Shown: one piece after another, positions 1 to 6,149 of the stretch
Position numbering within the stretch: the first letter of the stretch is position 1
Layout of the letters: every line of letters starts with the position of its first letter
NCBI GenBank assembly: GCA_965603295.1
Contig: CBFDCL010000093.1
Span: forward strand, 1 to 8,673
Source of the DNA: JAFGWO01 sp965603295
GTDB lineage: Bacteria; BMS3Abin14
Direction: 5' to 3'
Length of the DNA stretch: 8,673 nucleotides
The notes under the pieces: generated by a model
Database searches by the model: none
Told to the model about the DNA's origin: nothing
Seen by the model: the letters and a program-made list of their open reading frames with translations, nothing else
Translations under genes and position numbers: made by a program

Positions 1-2
1 TT

Positions 3-452
3 CCCGGGACCTGGATCACGACGCTTAAAACGGCGGTGGTGGAAGGCCAGCCCCCCTCCAGGAGGTTGCGGGTTAAAACCGTGGACGGCATCAGGGAGAC
101 AACCTTGGGGGAGCTGGAAGGACTTTACAGGATCCGTCGGGGAGCCACCCTTTCTTATGTGGTGGATGTGGATGAAAACCCGGCCAACCTGGAAAAGATC
201 GTTACTCTGGCTCGAAATTCCGACCTGCTGTATATTGAAGCCGCTTTCGCTGCCAGGGACTCCTCTCTCGCGCGCGAGAGAAAACACTTGACCGCCGAGG
301 GAGCGGGGCGGATCGCCGCCCGTGCCCATGCGGCAAAAACGAGGGTGATCCATCTGAGTCCCCGAAATGAGGGAAGGGAAGACCGGATCCTGAAGGAAGT
401 CATGGACGCTGCCGGAAAAGGGAGTCGCATCGAAAGAGGGTGGAAGAGTTGA
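3..452 (+). CDS. Ribonuclease Z-like MBL-fold metallohydrolase, C-terminal part (5' end outside window)
   Basis: The reading frame is open from base 3 with no stop, so the gene starts upstream; the GTG at 36 is internal. The visible part matches the C-terminal half of the RNase Z/ElaC branch of the metallo-beta-lactamase fold. It shows a strand ending in YVVDVD (Asp codon 165-167, where the family's bridging metal-ligand Asp sits), a DLLYIEAAF segment, then KHLTA (His at 285-287) and a late metal-ligand His in IHLSPR (351-353). RNase Z itself usually reads HFSxRY at the last motif, whereas this protein has HLSPRNEG, so it may be a related hydrolase rather than the tRNA 3' endonuclease. The N-terminal HxHxDH motif is outside the window and cannot be checked. 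The stop TGA at 450-452 overlaps the start of cysM, suggesting co-transcription and coupled translation. Confidence 0.8.
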   Translation, partial: PGTWITTLKTAVVEGQPPSRRLRVKTVDGIRETTLGELEGLYRIRRGATLSYVVDVDENPANLEKIVTLARNSDLLYIEAAFAARDSSLARERKHLTAEGAGRIAARAHAAKTRVIHLSPRNEGREDRILKEVMDAAGKGSRIERGWKS

Positions 453-1414
453 GCATCAGGACGATTCTGAGCACCATAGGAAACACACCGATGGTCCAGA
501 TGGTGCGCATGAACCACAACCCGGGGGTCCAGATCCTTTTGAAACTGGAAGGCCACAACCCGGGAGGCTCCGTCAAGGATCGCATTGCCCTCGGGATGAT
601 CCAGGGGGCAGAGTCAAGGGGGAAGCTCAAACCGGGGATGACGATCCTGGAGGCCACTTCCGGAAATACCGGGATCGGGATCTCCCTGGTGGCGGCCAGC
701 ATGGGATACCGGACGGTGCTAACCATGTCCGAAGGGGTCAGCATAGAAAGAAGGCGGGTTTTGTCCGCCCTGGGAGCGGAGATCGTCCTGACGCCAGGAG
801 GGCACGGCACTGACGGTGCCATCATGGAGGCCCGCCGAATGATGACCGAATCGCCGGATTCCTATTACATGCCGGACCAGTTCAATAACCCGGATAACAT
901 CAGGGCTCATTTTGAAGGAACCGGACCGGAGATCTGGGAGCAGACCGAGGGGATGGTAGACTGGTTTGTCTCGGGAATGGGAACCTCCGGAACCCTGATG
1001 GGGGTCGCGGCTTTCCTGAGGGAAAAAGATCCATCGATATCCATTCTGGGGGTGGAACCCACCCTGGGGCACAATATCCAGGGGTTAAAAAACATGTCGG
1101 AGTCCATTGTCCCGGGTCTTTTTGACCCGGTTGTCCTGGATCGACGGGTGATAATTCAGGATGAAGCGGCCTTCAAGATGTCGAAAAGGCTAGCTTCGGA
1201 GGAAGGGATCTTCTGCGGCATGTCCAGCGGTGCTGTGGTCCAGGCTGCCCTTGACCTTTCCCGGGAGATTCAGTCCGGAACGATTGTCGCTATCCTTCCG
1301 GACAGGGGAGACCGCTATTTAACGACGGTGCTGTACTGCAACGAGCGATGCCGGACAGCGCTGTGCAGGGAAAAACACTGCAGGAAATGCCTCGGGACGG
1401 ATCTGAATCCCTGA
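449..1414 (+). CDS. cysM: Cysteine synthase, CysM (O-acetylserine sulfhydrylase B) type, with Cys-rich C-terminal tail
   Basis: This is a PLP-dependent fold-type II enzyme that makes cysteine from O-acetylserine and sulfide; CysM relatives can also use thiosulfate or a carrier thiocarboxylate. Numbered from the TTG at 449, it has the N-terminal TIGNTPMV, the PLP lysine K43 in GGSVKDR, the substrate loop TSGNTG at 70-75, DQFNNPDN, the phosphate-binding GMGTSGT, and GIFCGMSSGA followed by PDRGDRYLTT. GIFCG and DQFNNPDN favour CysM over CysK. I chose TTG 449 because AAGAGGG (434-440) is 8 bases upstream, the resulting MSIRTILSTIGNTP matches family N-termini, and TTGA overlaps the upstream stop. 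GTG 440 is the alternative, but its Shine-Dalgarno would touch it. About 321 aa against 303 in E. coli; the extra length is a tail with five cysteines (C297, C301, C306, C311, C314) not expected in CysM. Confidence 0.93.
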   Translation: MSIRTILSTIGNTPMVQMVRMNHNPGVQILLKLEGHNPGGSVKDRIALGMIQGAESRGKLKPGMTILEATSGNTGIGISLVAASMGYRTVLTMSEGVSIERRRVLSALGAEIVLTPGGHGTDGAIMEARRMMTESPDSYYMPDQFNNPDNIRAHFEGTGPEIWEQTEGMVDWFVSGMGTSGTLMGVAAFLREKDPSISILGVEPTLGHNIQGLKNMSESIVPGLFDPVVLDRRVIIQDEAAFKMSKRLASEEGIFCGMSSGAVVQAALDLSREIQSGTIVAILPDRGDRYLTTVLYCNERCRTALCREKHCRKCLGTDLNP

Positions 1415-1461
1415 GCGGACACGGGTATTCTTTTACGCAGGAAATGGTAACAGAAAACCCG

Positions 1462-1514
1462 GAGTCCAGAGTCGAACCTTCACCAAACCCAGGGTGGTGG
1501 AATCCAGGGTCCAG
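1462..1514. repeat. Weak heptad-type repeat segment in the cysM-ptsP gap
   Basis: GAGTCCA-GAGTCGA (1462-1475) and AATCCAG-GGTCCAG (1501-1514) are adjacent 7-base units. AACCCAG at 1486-1492 is close to the reverse complement of CTGGGTT at 6082-6088. The rest of the convergent gap (1415-1639) shows no gene and no clear terminator hairpin. This is the weakest of the heptad loci. Confidence 0.45.
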
Positions 1515-1639
1515 AGGATGTATTTTCACTTCCTTGAGATCTGATTTAAGGTTCTCCAGATAAGCCTAAATGTTTTCCGAGATGAAAATTTCCGAAGACA
1601 GAAACCTAAAACGTATTAAAGGATCCCTCTGGGCTCTCC

Positions 1640-3952
1640 TCAATGGATTTCTTCGGGATGAAACAGAACCTCCGTCTCGATGACCTTCACGAAATGGGAC
1701 AGGATCCGTCGAACCTCAGCCGAGGAGCCGGCCCTCAGGGCCCGGTAAGCCGCCCTCACGCAGTCCTCCTTGCGGACCAGTCTGACAGAGCGTTTAATCA
1801 GGGGGATGGAGGCCGCATTCATCGATAGCACCTTGATGTCAAGGCCGATGAGCAGGGGGGTCCACAGGGGGTCCGAGGCCACCTCGCCGCAGACGCCCAC
1901 GGAAATCCCTGCCTCCCGTGCCGCTCTCGAGGTCATGGCGATAAGGTTCAGAATAGCAGGGTTCATGGGATCGTAAAGGTGGGCCACCCTCTTGTTGTTT
2001 CGATCAACGGCGAGGGCATACTGAACGAGGTCGTTGGTCCCAATGGTGAGGAAATCCGCCTCCTGTGCCAGCCGGCTGGCAAGGTGAGCGGCTGAGGGAA
2101 CCTCGATCATGAAACCCAGGGGAACATCGGGATTGAAGGGAACCTTCTCGGCTTCCAGCTCTTTTCTGGATTCCTCGATGAGGACCCGTACCCCGTGCAC
2201 CTCCTCGAGGATGGTGACCATGGGGATCAAGATGCCCACGCTTCCGTGACGTGCGGCCCTCAAGATGGCGCGGATCTGTGTTTTAAAAATGTCGGCTTTC
2301 TCTATGAACATTCTAATAGAGCGCCACCCCAGAAACGGGTTTTCCTCTTCCGGCATGTTAAGGTAGGAGATCGCCTTGTCCCCGCCCACGTCCAGGGTCC
2401 GGATGTTCACCGGCTTTCCCTTTGCTCCCTTCACCATGGTCTTGTAGATTTTGTACTGTTCTTCCTCCGTGGGAAGCATGGTCCTTGCCATGAAGGGGAA
2501 TTCCGTCCGGTAAAGGCCAATGCCGTCCGCCCCGAAATTTTGAATAAGCTTCAGATCGGACACGAGACCCGCGTTGGCCATAAGTTGTACCTTGAACCCG
2601 TCCCGCGTAACGGCCGGGAGATCTTTTTCACTGACCAGCTCCACAATATGGCGGGTGTAGTCATCCAGCAGTCGCCTATATTCCTTGATAACGTTCTCAT
2701 CGGGATTCAGGAAAACGTTTCCGGTGTTGCCGTCGACGATAATGAAGTCCCCCGGCGAAACAACATCCAGAAGTTCCTCGAGCCCCACGACGCAGGGAAT
2801 GCCAAGGGACCTTGAAAGGATGATGGCGTGGGATGTGTGACCTCCAGCGGATGTGGCGATCCCGTGGACCTGGTTGGTGGAAAGGTTGGCAGCGTCGGTG
2901 GGGGTGATCAGGCGGGCGATCAGGATCCCTTCCCCTGAAAGATGCAGGGAACCATCCCCGGGGCTGTCGGAAAGGAGTCGGATAAGGCGGCGCCCTACGT
3001 CTTCGATATCCACCGCCCTGTCCCGGAAATACTGATCGTCAATTTCCTGGAAGCTCTTGAGATAACTCGAGATAACACTCTTGAGGGCATAGGCGGCGGT
3101 GTTTCCCTCCTCGATGAGTTCCAGCACTTTCTCCTTGAATCCCTGATCTTCCAGCATCATCAGGTGGATGTTGAAAATGGTCGCGTCCTCGGCGCTCAGC
3201 TGTTTCTGAACTCGCAGCCGCAGTGCCTCGATCTCTTTTTGTCCCTCCGTGATGGCTTTTTGCAGCCGTCTTTTTTCCGCAGCCGGATTTTCAGATCTCT
3301 CCTCGATGATGTAATGCAGGTCATCATAGGTCTCCACGAGGACGGCCGGGCCCATGGCTATACCCGCAGTTGCCGGTGTCCCGTGCAGGACGAGGGAATT
3401 CCTCGGCTCTTCCTGGGAGGCCGGGACGGCGATGTCAGCGATGGAAAGTTCCCTTAAAAGTCTGGCGTTGACAACGACGCCCGTAACCTGGCCCGCAATG
3501 GTGTTGAAGATCTGGATCTCCAGGGTGTCGTAAGAACGATTTTCCCGGTCCTGGATGACCAGAACACCGATGGCGTTTCCGCGGTTGATCAGGGGGACCC
3601 CGAGAAAAGTTTTGAACTCCTCCTCTCTGGTGGCCGGAAAGTACCGAAATCGGGGGTGCTGGTGGGCGTCCTGAAGAATCAGGGGTTTTTTCGACTCGAA
3701 GACCAGGCCGGTGAGTCCTTCGTCAGGGGCCATTTGAACGCTGCCAATGGCCGTCTGTTCCAACCCCCTGGTGGCCACCAGGACGAGGCATTTTTCCTCC
3801 TCGTTGTACAGGTAGAGAGAACAGACATCGGTCTGCATCTCGTCCTTGACCATCGCGACGATATTGTCCACCGTCCCGCGAAAATCGTGGGATTCCGCAA
3901 TAACCCTTGTAATTCGGTCAAGCAGGCCGAGCTTGGTCCTTGCTGGACTCAT
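1640..3952 (-). CDS. ptsP: Phosphoenolpyruvate-protein phosphotransferase PtsP (EI-Ntr) with N-terminal GAF domain
   Basis: Cytoplasmic first enzyme of the nitrogen-related phosphotransferase system: it autophosphorylates from PEP and passes the phosphate to NPr and then EIIA-Ntr, neither of which is in the window. The 770 residues are ordered as a GAF sensor (about 10-165; in E. coli it senses glutamine and 2-oxoglutarate), the EI N-terminal region from about 190, the phosphohistidine swivel with active-site H375 in GGHTSHAIILSRSLGIP, and the PEP-binding TIM barrel. The barrel shows YRTEFPFM, DVGGDKAISYLN, GFMIEVPSAA, GTNDLVQYALAVDRNN and the catalytic Cys C688 in GVCGEVASDP. All catalytic motifs are intact, and length and domain order fit EI-Ntr of about 750 aa. 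The ATG is preceded by GAGAGG about 7 bases away. It is convergent with cysM and separated from radC by 311 bp, so it probably uses its own promoter. Confidence 0.95.
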   Translation of the reverse strand: MSPARTKLGLLDRITRVIAESHDFRGTVDNIVAMVKDEMQTDVCSLYLYNEEEKCLVLVATRGLEQTAIGSVQMAPDEGLTGLVFESKKPLILQDAHQHPRFRYFPATREEEFKTFLGVPLINRGNAIGVLVIQDRENRSYDTLEIQIFNTIAGQVTGVVVNARLLRELSIADIAVPASQEEPRNSLVLHGTPATAGIAMGPAVLVETYDDLHYIIEERSENPAAEKRRLQKAITEGQKEIEALRLRVQKQLSAEDATIFNIHLMMLEDQGFKEKVLELIEEGNTAAYALKSVISSYLKSFQEIDDQYFRDRAVDIEDVGRRLIRLLSDSPGDGSLHLSGEGILIARLITPTDAANLSTNQVHGIATSAGGHTSHAIILSRSLGIPCVVGLEELLDVVSPGDFIIVDGNTGNVFLNPDENVIKEYRRLLDDYTRHIVELVSEKDLPAVTRDGFKVQLMANAGLVSDLKLIQNFGADGIGLYRTEFPFMARTMLPTEEEQYKIYKTMVKGAKGKPVNIRTLDVGGDKAISYLNMPEEENPFLGWRSIRMFIEKADIFKTQIRAILRAARHGSVGILIPMVTILEEVHGVRVLIEESRKELEAEKVPFNPDVPLGFMIEVPSAAHLASRLAQEADFLTIGTNDLVQYALAVDRNNKRVAHLYDPMNPAILNLIAMTSRAAREAGISVGVCGEVASDPLWTPLLIGLDIKVLSMNAASIPLIKRSVRLVRKEDCVRAAYRALRAGSSAEVRRILSHFVKVIETEVLFHPEEIH

Positions 3953-3968
3953 CTGCCGCCTCTCCCGT

Positions 3969-3982
3969 GCGGGGTACCCCGC
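3969..3982. promoter_or_regulatory. Perfect 14-bp palindrome in the ptsP leader, possible operator or hairpin
   Basis: GCGGGGTACCCCGC is its own reverse complement. It lies 16 bases upstream of the ptsP ATG, just before the Shine-Dalgarno and just after the TATAAT at 3988-3993. As DNA it could be a dimeric repressor site; as RNA it could form a short GC stem near the ribosome site. The symmetry is seen directly; the function is inference. Confidence 0.4.
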
Positions 3983-3987
3983 CTGGC

Positions 3988-3993
3988 ATTATA
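3988..3993 (-). promoter_or_regulatory. Candidate proximal -10 box for ptsP
   Basis: The minus strand reads TATAAT, a perfect sigma-70 -10 hexamer, 36 bases upstream of the ptsP start codon. No acceptable -35 lies 16-18 bp upstream (GATCCC at 17 bp spacing) and there is no extended TGn. It would therefore need an activator, or it is a chance match. Confidence 0.35.
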
Positions 3994-4066
3994 TGTGGTT
4001 CGGCTAAGCGGGGATCGGTGGAGATATCGGACACTTCGAAGAACGACGCAAGAAAGTCTGATATTA

Positions 4067-4095
4067 AATATACAGGGAACAGGCATGGTTGCCAA
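4067..4095 (-). promoter_or_regulatory. Candidate sigma-70 promoter for ptsP
   Basis: On the minus strand, TTGGCA (4095-4090) and TATATT (4072-4067) are separated by exactly 17 bp, with five of six matches in each hexamer. Transcription would start near 4060 and give ptsP a leader of roughly 107 bases that includes the 3969-3982 palindrome. It lies between the heptad array and the gene. No mapping data; judged on sequence only. Confidence 0.55.
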
Positions 4096-4108
4096 GCGAG
4101 GGGAAAAC

Positions 4109-4150
4109 AAATCCAAATGTCGAATTTCAAAATTCAAATTTCACATTTCA
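4109..4150. repeat. Array of six A/T-rich heptads
   Basis: In strict 7-base register: AAATCCA, AATGTCG, AATTTCA, AAATTCA, AATTTCA, CATTTCA. The last four are near-identical. The array is an inverted relative of the GGAATTT units at 4241-4261, so the two could pair across about 90 bp. Confidence 0.7.
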
Positions 4151-4240
4151 AAGAAATTCTCGAATTATCATTGCCACTAATCCAGGAACAAATGATGCGC
4201 CATTAAGACAACTGACACGGCAAGTATTGAGATCTTGTTC

Positions 4241-4261
4241 GGAATTTGGAATTTGAAATTG
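4241..4261. repeat. Three heptads GGAATTT-GGAATTT-GAAATTG
   Basis: Three consecutive 7-base units, two of them identical, lie directly against the radC stop codon. The reverse complement closely matches 4123-4143, giving an imperfect inverted repeat that flanks 4151-4240. Confidence 0.65.
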
Positions 4262-4263
4262 TT

Positions 4264-4938
4264 TTATAGCCCTCCCGCGTCCGAAAAAGAATAGAAGGAA
4301 TTGGGGGCGATAATGATGTGATCGAGCATCCGCACTCCCATCAGAGAGGCGGCCCGGCATATCCGTTCCGTGAGGCATCGATCTTCGGGGGAGGGAGTCG
4401 GGTCCCCCGAAGGGTGGTTGTGAAGACAGATGATGCTCGTCGCCGATCTGAGAACCGCTGGTTTCAGGACGTCCGACGGAACGACGTGGACGGTGTTGAC
4501 TGTTCCAATGGCGCACACTTCTTCAGCGAGGATCAGGTTTCTCGAGTTGAGCGCCAGGACGAGGAACTGCTCCCTGGGATGGCGGCCCACACGATGGCGG
4601 AAAAGGTCGTATACATCCTGGCTGCACGACACAGAAGATCCATCCACAGGGAAGGTCGATAATCGTTCCAGAAGTTTTGGCAAAGCCAGAATAGTATCGG
4701 CCTTCTTCGGTCCAATGTGAGCCATCCGGAGAAGGGAAGGCCGGTCAAGACACATCAGGTCCTGGAGTGTGTGCCCGGCAAGGGCCTCGGCAGCGGCTCT
4801 GCGGCCGATCACGGGAGCAAGAGCTTTGAAATCACTTTCGTCCACGTTTTTAAGTTTTGCCCTTTCCGGTCCCTCACGGGAAGGGTCCTGGTCGCCCGGC
4901 CCGATGGACATTTCGGGGATCATCCGATATAACGCCAT
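4264..4938 (-). CDS. radC: RadC-family JAB/MPN (JAMM) domain protein
   Basis: Its 224 residues carry an N-terminal helix-hairpin-helix-like region (LMCLDRPSLLRMAHIGPKKADTILAL, about 60-85) and a C-terminal RadC JAB domain. The JAMM metal motif is complete: HNHPSGDPTPSPED, with the two histidines, serine and aspartate of HxHPSGxxxPSxxD. The domain also shows LVLALNSRN, the GTVN and VPSDVLKPAV segments and the DHIII near the end. Despite the name, the family's role in DNA repair is doubtful, and its metalloprotease-like chemistry is uncharacterised. Relative to typical RadC the first ~20 residues are divergent. There is an in-frame stop just before ATG 4938. ATG codons at residues 6 and 10 are alternatives, and none has a good Shine-Dalgarno. 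It is divergent from yjbQ with overlapping control sequence. Confidence 0.9.
   Translation of the reverse strand: MALYRMIPEMSIGPGDQDPSREGPERAKLKNVDESDFKALAPVIGRRAAAEALAGHTLQDLMCLDRPSLLRMAHIGPKKADTILALPKLLERLSTFPVDGSSVSCSQDVYDLFRHRVGRHPREQFLVLALNSRNLILAEEVCAIGTVNTVHVVPSDVLKPAVLRSATSIICLHNHPSGDPTPSPEDRCLTERICRAASLMGVRMLDHIIIAPNSFYSFSDAGGL
4905..4933 (+). promoter_or_regulatory. Candidate sigma-70 promoter for the yjbQ pair
   Basis: TGGACA (4905-4910) and TATAAC (4928-4933), each five of six to consensus, are 17 bp apart. The start point would be near 4940, giving a very short leader to ATG 4956 and almost none to ATG 4944. The promoter lies within the first codons of radC as annotated, so transcription of the two divergent genes may interfere. 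Confidence 0.6.
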
Positions 4939-4955
4939 TCAAGATGAGTGCCATC

Positions 4956-5408
4956 ATGCCGACTTTTTCATATTTTTCGGATGAGATCCCCGTGAAAACG
5001 AGTGGTGAGTTGGATATTGTTGATGTTACCGGCCTGGTCCGCGGATGCGTTCGGAAAATGGGTATCAAGGAGGGAACGGCTCATCTTTTTGTCGCCGGGC
5101 AGACGGTAGGTCTTACGACTATCGAATATGAACCCGGGGCAGTTTCGGATTTGCGGAACGCCCTGAATAGGCTGGCGCCCGACGGACTTGATTATGAACA
5201 CAACGCCCGATGGGGTGACGGCAACGGGAGATCCCACATTCGGGCTGCCCTGGTGGGGCCCGATCTGACGGTCCCCGTACGAGGCGGTGAAATGCTTTTG
5301 GGAACATGGCAGCAGATCGTCCTTGTGGAGATGGACCTGAGGGACCGGGAAAGGAAAATCCACCTCAGTGTCGTTGGAACGAGGGAGAACCTGGAGGGGT
5401 CCCGTTGA
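4956..5408 (+). CDS. yjbQ: YjbQ/UPF0047 family protein (secondary thiamine-phosphate synthase-like)
   Basis: A 150-residue single-domain protein of the UPF0047/YjbQ fold. It matches family signatures: a TTIEYEPG segment (54-61), DYEHNARWGDGNGRSHIRAALVG with the conserved H82 and H94 (79-101), a GPDLTVPV stretch, and LLGTWQQIVLVEMDLRDRERKIHL near the end. E. coli YjbQ has weak thiamine-phosphate synthase activity, but the physiological role of the family is unsettled, so the name is by homology. The sequence GQTVGLTT in the first motif departs from the more usual GSTAA-type. ATG 4956 was chosen because it gives the N-terminal length typical of the family; ATG 4944 is the in-frame alternative, and neither has a strong Shine-Dalgarno. 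It ends in TGA overlapping the TTG start of the next gene, so the two are almost certainly co-translated. Confidence 0.88.
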   Translation: MPTFSYFSDEIPVKTSGELDIVDVTGLVRGCVRKMGIKEGTAHLFVAGQTVGLTTIEYEPGAVSDLRNALNRLAPDGLDYEHNARWGDGNGRSHIRAALVGPDLTVPVRGGEMLLGTWQQIVLVEMDLRDRERKIHLSVVGTRENLEGSR

Positions 5409-5854
5409 AAATCATCCCGTCCAAAGGACTTGGAAAACTACTCCGCTTTGCCCCTGATCCGATATCCCAGACGGCCCGGGACCGCCTTACCCTCACCCTT
5501 CTGGAAATATATCAGATCATAGGGGAAGCGGTTGTCGACCGATATCCGGACACGGTTGAAGAAGCCAGGCGGATCAAGCGCCCGGCAAAAAAAGCGGCCG
5601 GGGCTGCCGCTGGACACTGGGATCTCGTTCAGGGCACCTACTGGGTTACCTACAACGAAACCGTCAATATCCCGGAGGATACTGTGTTGTTCCTCGAGAG
5701 TCACCCCTCCCTCCACCGAAACGGTGTTTTTCATGCATCCGCCACCATTACCGATTGGAGCGAGATTTCCGGGGTTCTGCTGATGGTTGGTGCAAGAGGA
5801 GTGCGGTTAACCGAGGGAGCACCGATTTCTGTCGGCAGAATGATCCAGCTTTAA
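5405..5854 (+). CDS. dUTPase/dCTP deaminase-fold protein, catalytic motifs degenerate
   Basis: 149 residues from TTG 5405, which is preceded by a strong GGAGGGG (5393-5399) and overlaps the yjbQ stop as TTGA. This start is much better than the in-frame ATG at 5306 inside yjbQ. The C-terminal half resembles archaeal-type monodomain dUTPases: GTYWVTYNETVNIPEDTV (77-94), then SHPSLHRNG (99-107) where the family has PRSSLxRxG, then an ATITDW...SG segment with D117 where the catalytic Asp is expected, and GVRLTEGAPISVGRMIQL at the end. The N-terminal family motif (PNGVDLRVGEI-like) is replaced by TARDRLTLTLLEI. It could be an active nucleotide hydrolase, a binding or regulatory relative, or a wrong assignment. 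Coupling to yjbQ suggests a shared task that I cannot name. Confidence 0.6.
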   Translation: MKIIPSKGLGKLLRFAPDPISQTARDRLTLTLLEIYQIIGEAVVDRYPDTVEEARRIKRPAKKAAGAAAGHWDLVQGTYWVTYNETVNIPEDTVLFLESHPSLHRNGVFHASATITDWSEISGVLLMVGARGVRLTEGAPISVGRMIQL

Positions 5855-5900
5855 AGGGCAAAGAAGTTCTGACACGGAGACGTGAAAGATTAGAAAAAAG

Positions 5901-5921
5901 GTGACTCGTGATTTGTGACTG
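5901..5921. repeat. Three heptads GTGACTC-GTGATTT-GTGACTG
   Basis: Strict 7-base units. The reverse complement of the last array (6052-6064) matches GTGACTCGTGATT in 12 of 13 positions, so this array and 6024-6064 are opposite orientations of the same repeat class. Confidence 0.7.
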
Positions 5922-5939
5922 GAAGAATCGGTTGGGAAT

Positions 5940-5980
5940 TGAAGTTGTTGTGTGAAGTTTTCGGTTTGAGGCTTGAAGTT
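5940..5980. repeat. TGAAGTT-type repeat units
   Basis: TGAAGTT occurs at 5940-5946, 5953-5959 and 5974-5980. The last two are 21 bases (three heptads) apart; the first is out of register by one base. The related units TTCGGTT and TGAGGCT fill the space between. Confidence 0.5.
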
Positions 5981-5992
5981 GCGGATTTTTTC

Positions 5993-6036
5993 GTGAATCG
6001 TGATCGGGTTTTCCGTTTTCCCCAATCACGAATCAT
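5993..6036 (+). repeat. Imperfect hairpin formed by heptad arrays
   Basis: Bases 5993-6008 pair with 6021-6036 as a 16-position stem with two mismatches and a 12-base loop (6009-6020). The next T-run (6070-6076) is too far away for a canonical intrinsic terminator. It could still protect or end the yjbQ transcript. Confidence 0.55.
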
Positions 6037-6064
6037 CAATCACGAATCATCAATCACGAATCAC
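6024..6064. repeat. Heptad array AATCACG/AATCATC, six units
   Basis: AATCACG and AATCATC alternate perfectly (2.9 copies of a 14-base dimer), ending in AATCAC. There are no spacers, so it is not CRISPR. The 7-base period is exact across 41 bases. Confidence 0.85.
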
Positions 6065-6074
6065 TGAAGTTTTT

Positions 6075-6102
6075 TTGGATCCTGGGTTTTGGATCCTGGG
6101 TC
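6075..6102. repeat. Heptad array TTGGATC-CTGGGTT-TTGGATC-CTGGGTC
   Basis: Four strict 7-base units. The unit TTGGATC recurs exactly at 7860-7887. The array abuts the TTGACA of the trp promoter candidate. Confidence 0.8.
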
Positions 6103-6110
6103 GAATCCAA

Positions 6111-6137
6111 TTGACATCTTCGCCCTCTTCTGGTAAT
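6111..6137 (+). promoter_or_regulatory. Candidate trp operon promoter
   Basis: A perfect TTGACA (6111-6116) is followed after 15 bp by GGTAAT (6132-6137; four of six to TATAAT). The position just upstream of the trp leader peptide fits, but the -10 is weak and the spacing short. The start point near 6144 would leave the leader peptide with almost no untranslated leader. No TrpR-like operator is seen. Confidence 0.45.
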
Positions 6138-6149
6138 CGGCTTCTTACC

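Larger units (their letters stand above)
3953..4263. other. Non-coding gap between radC and ptsP (311 bp)
   Basis: No credible gene is seen. From the ptsP side outward the gap holds a palindrome (3969-3982), a TATAAT (3988-3993), a better promoter (4067-4095), a run of six A/T-rich heptads (4109-4150), about 90 bp of unremarkable sequence, and three inverted-type heptads (4241-4261) directly abutting the radC stop codon. No T-tailed terminator for radC is visible. Confidence 0.6.
5855..6149. other. Non-coding repeat-rich gap upstream of the trp leader
   Basis: No gene is supported. In order it contains GTGA-type heptads (5901-5921), TGAAGTT-type units (5940-5980), a hairpin (5993-6036), an AATCACG/AATCATC array (6024-6064), a T7 run (6070-6076), TTGGATC/CTGGGTT heptads (6075-6102) and the trp promoter candidate. 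Nothing clearly terminates the yjbQ operon unless the hairpin does. Confidence 0.6.

Noticed and set aside
36..452. Complete small gene starting at GTG 36
   Set aside because: The frame is open to base 3 and the upstream residues continue the MBL-fold match, so this is a truncated 3' end.
2195..2815. 206-codon open frame on the + strand
   Set aside because: It lies antisense inside ptsP, has no family resemblance, and is explained by codon bias of the intact gene.
4857..4955. N-terminal extension of yjbQ from ATG 4857
   Set aside because: It would overlap radC and the promoter, and the extra residues are Pro/Gly/Arg-rich without family match.
5306..5404. N-terminal extension of the dUTPase-fold gene from ATG 5306
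   Set aside because: It lies within yjbQ in another frame and lacks family similarity. TTG 5405 has a strong Shine-Dalgarno and stop-start coupling.
6024..6064. CRISPR-like repeat
   Set aside because: The 14-base dimers are directly adjacent with no spacers, and no cas genes are present.
6000..6149. Longer trp leader protein starting at ATG 6000
   Set aside because: The extension is translated heptad repeat. The typical short leader from ATG 6150 suffices.
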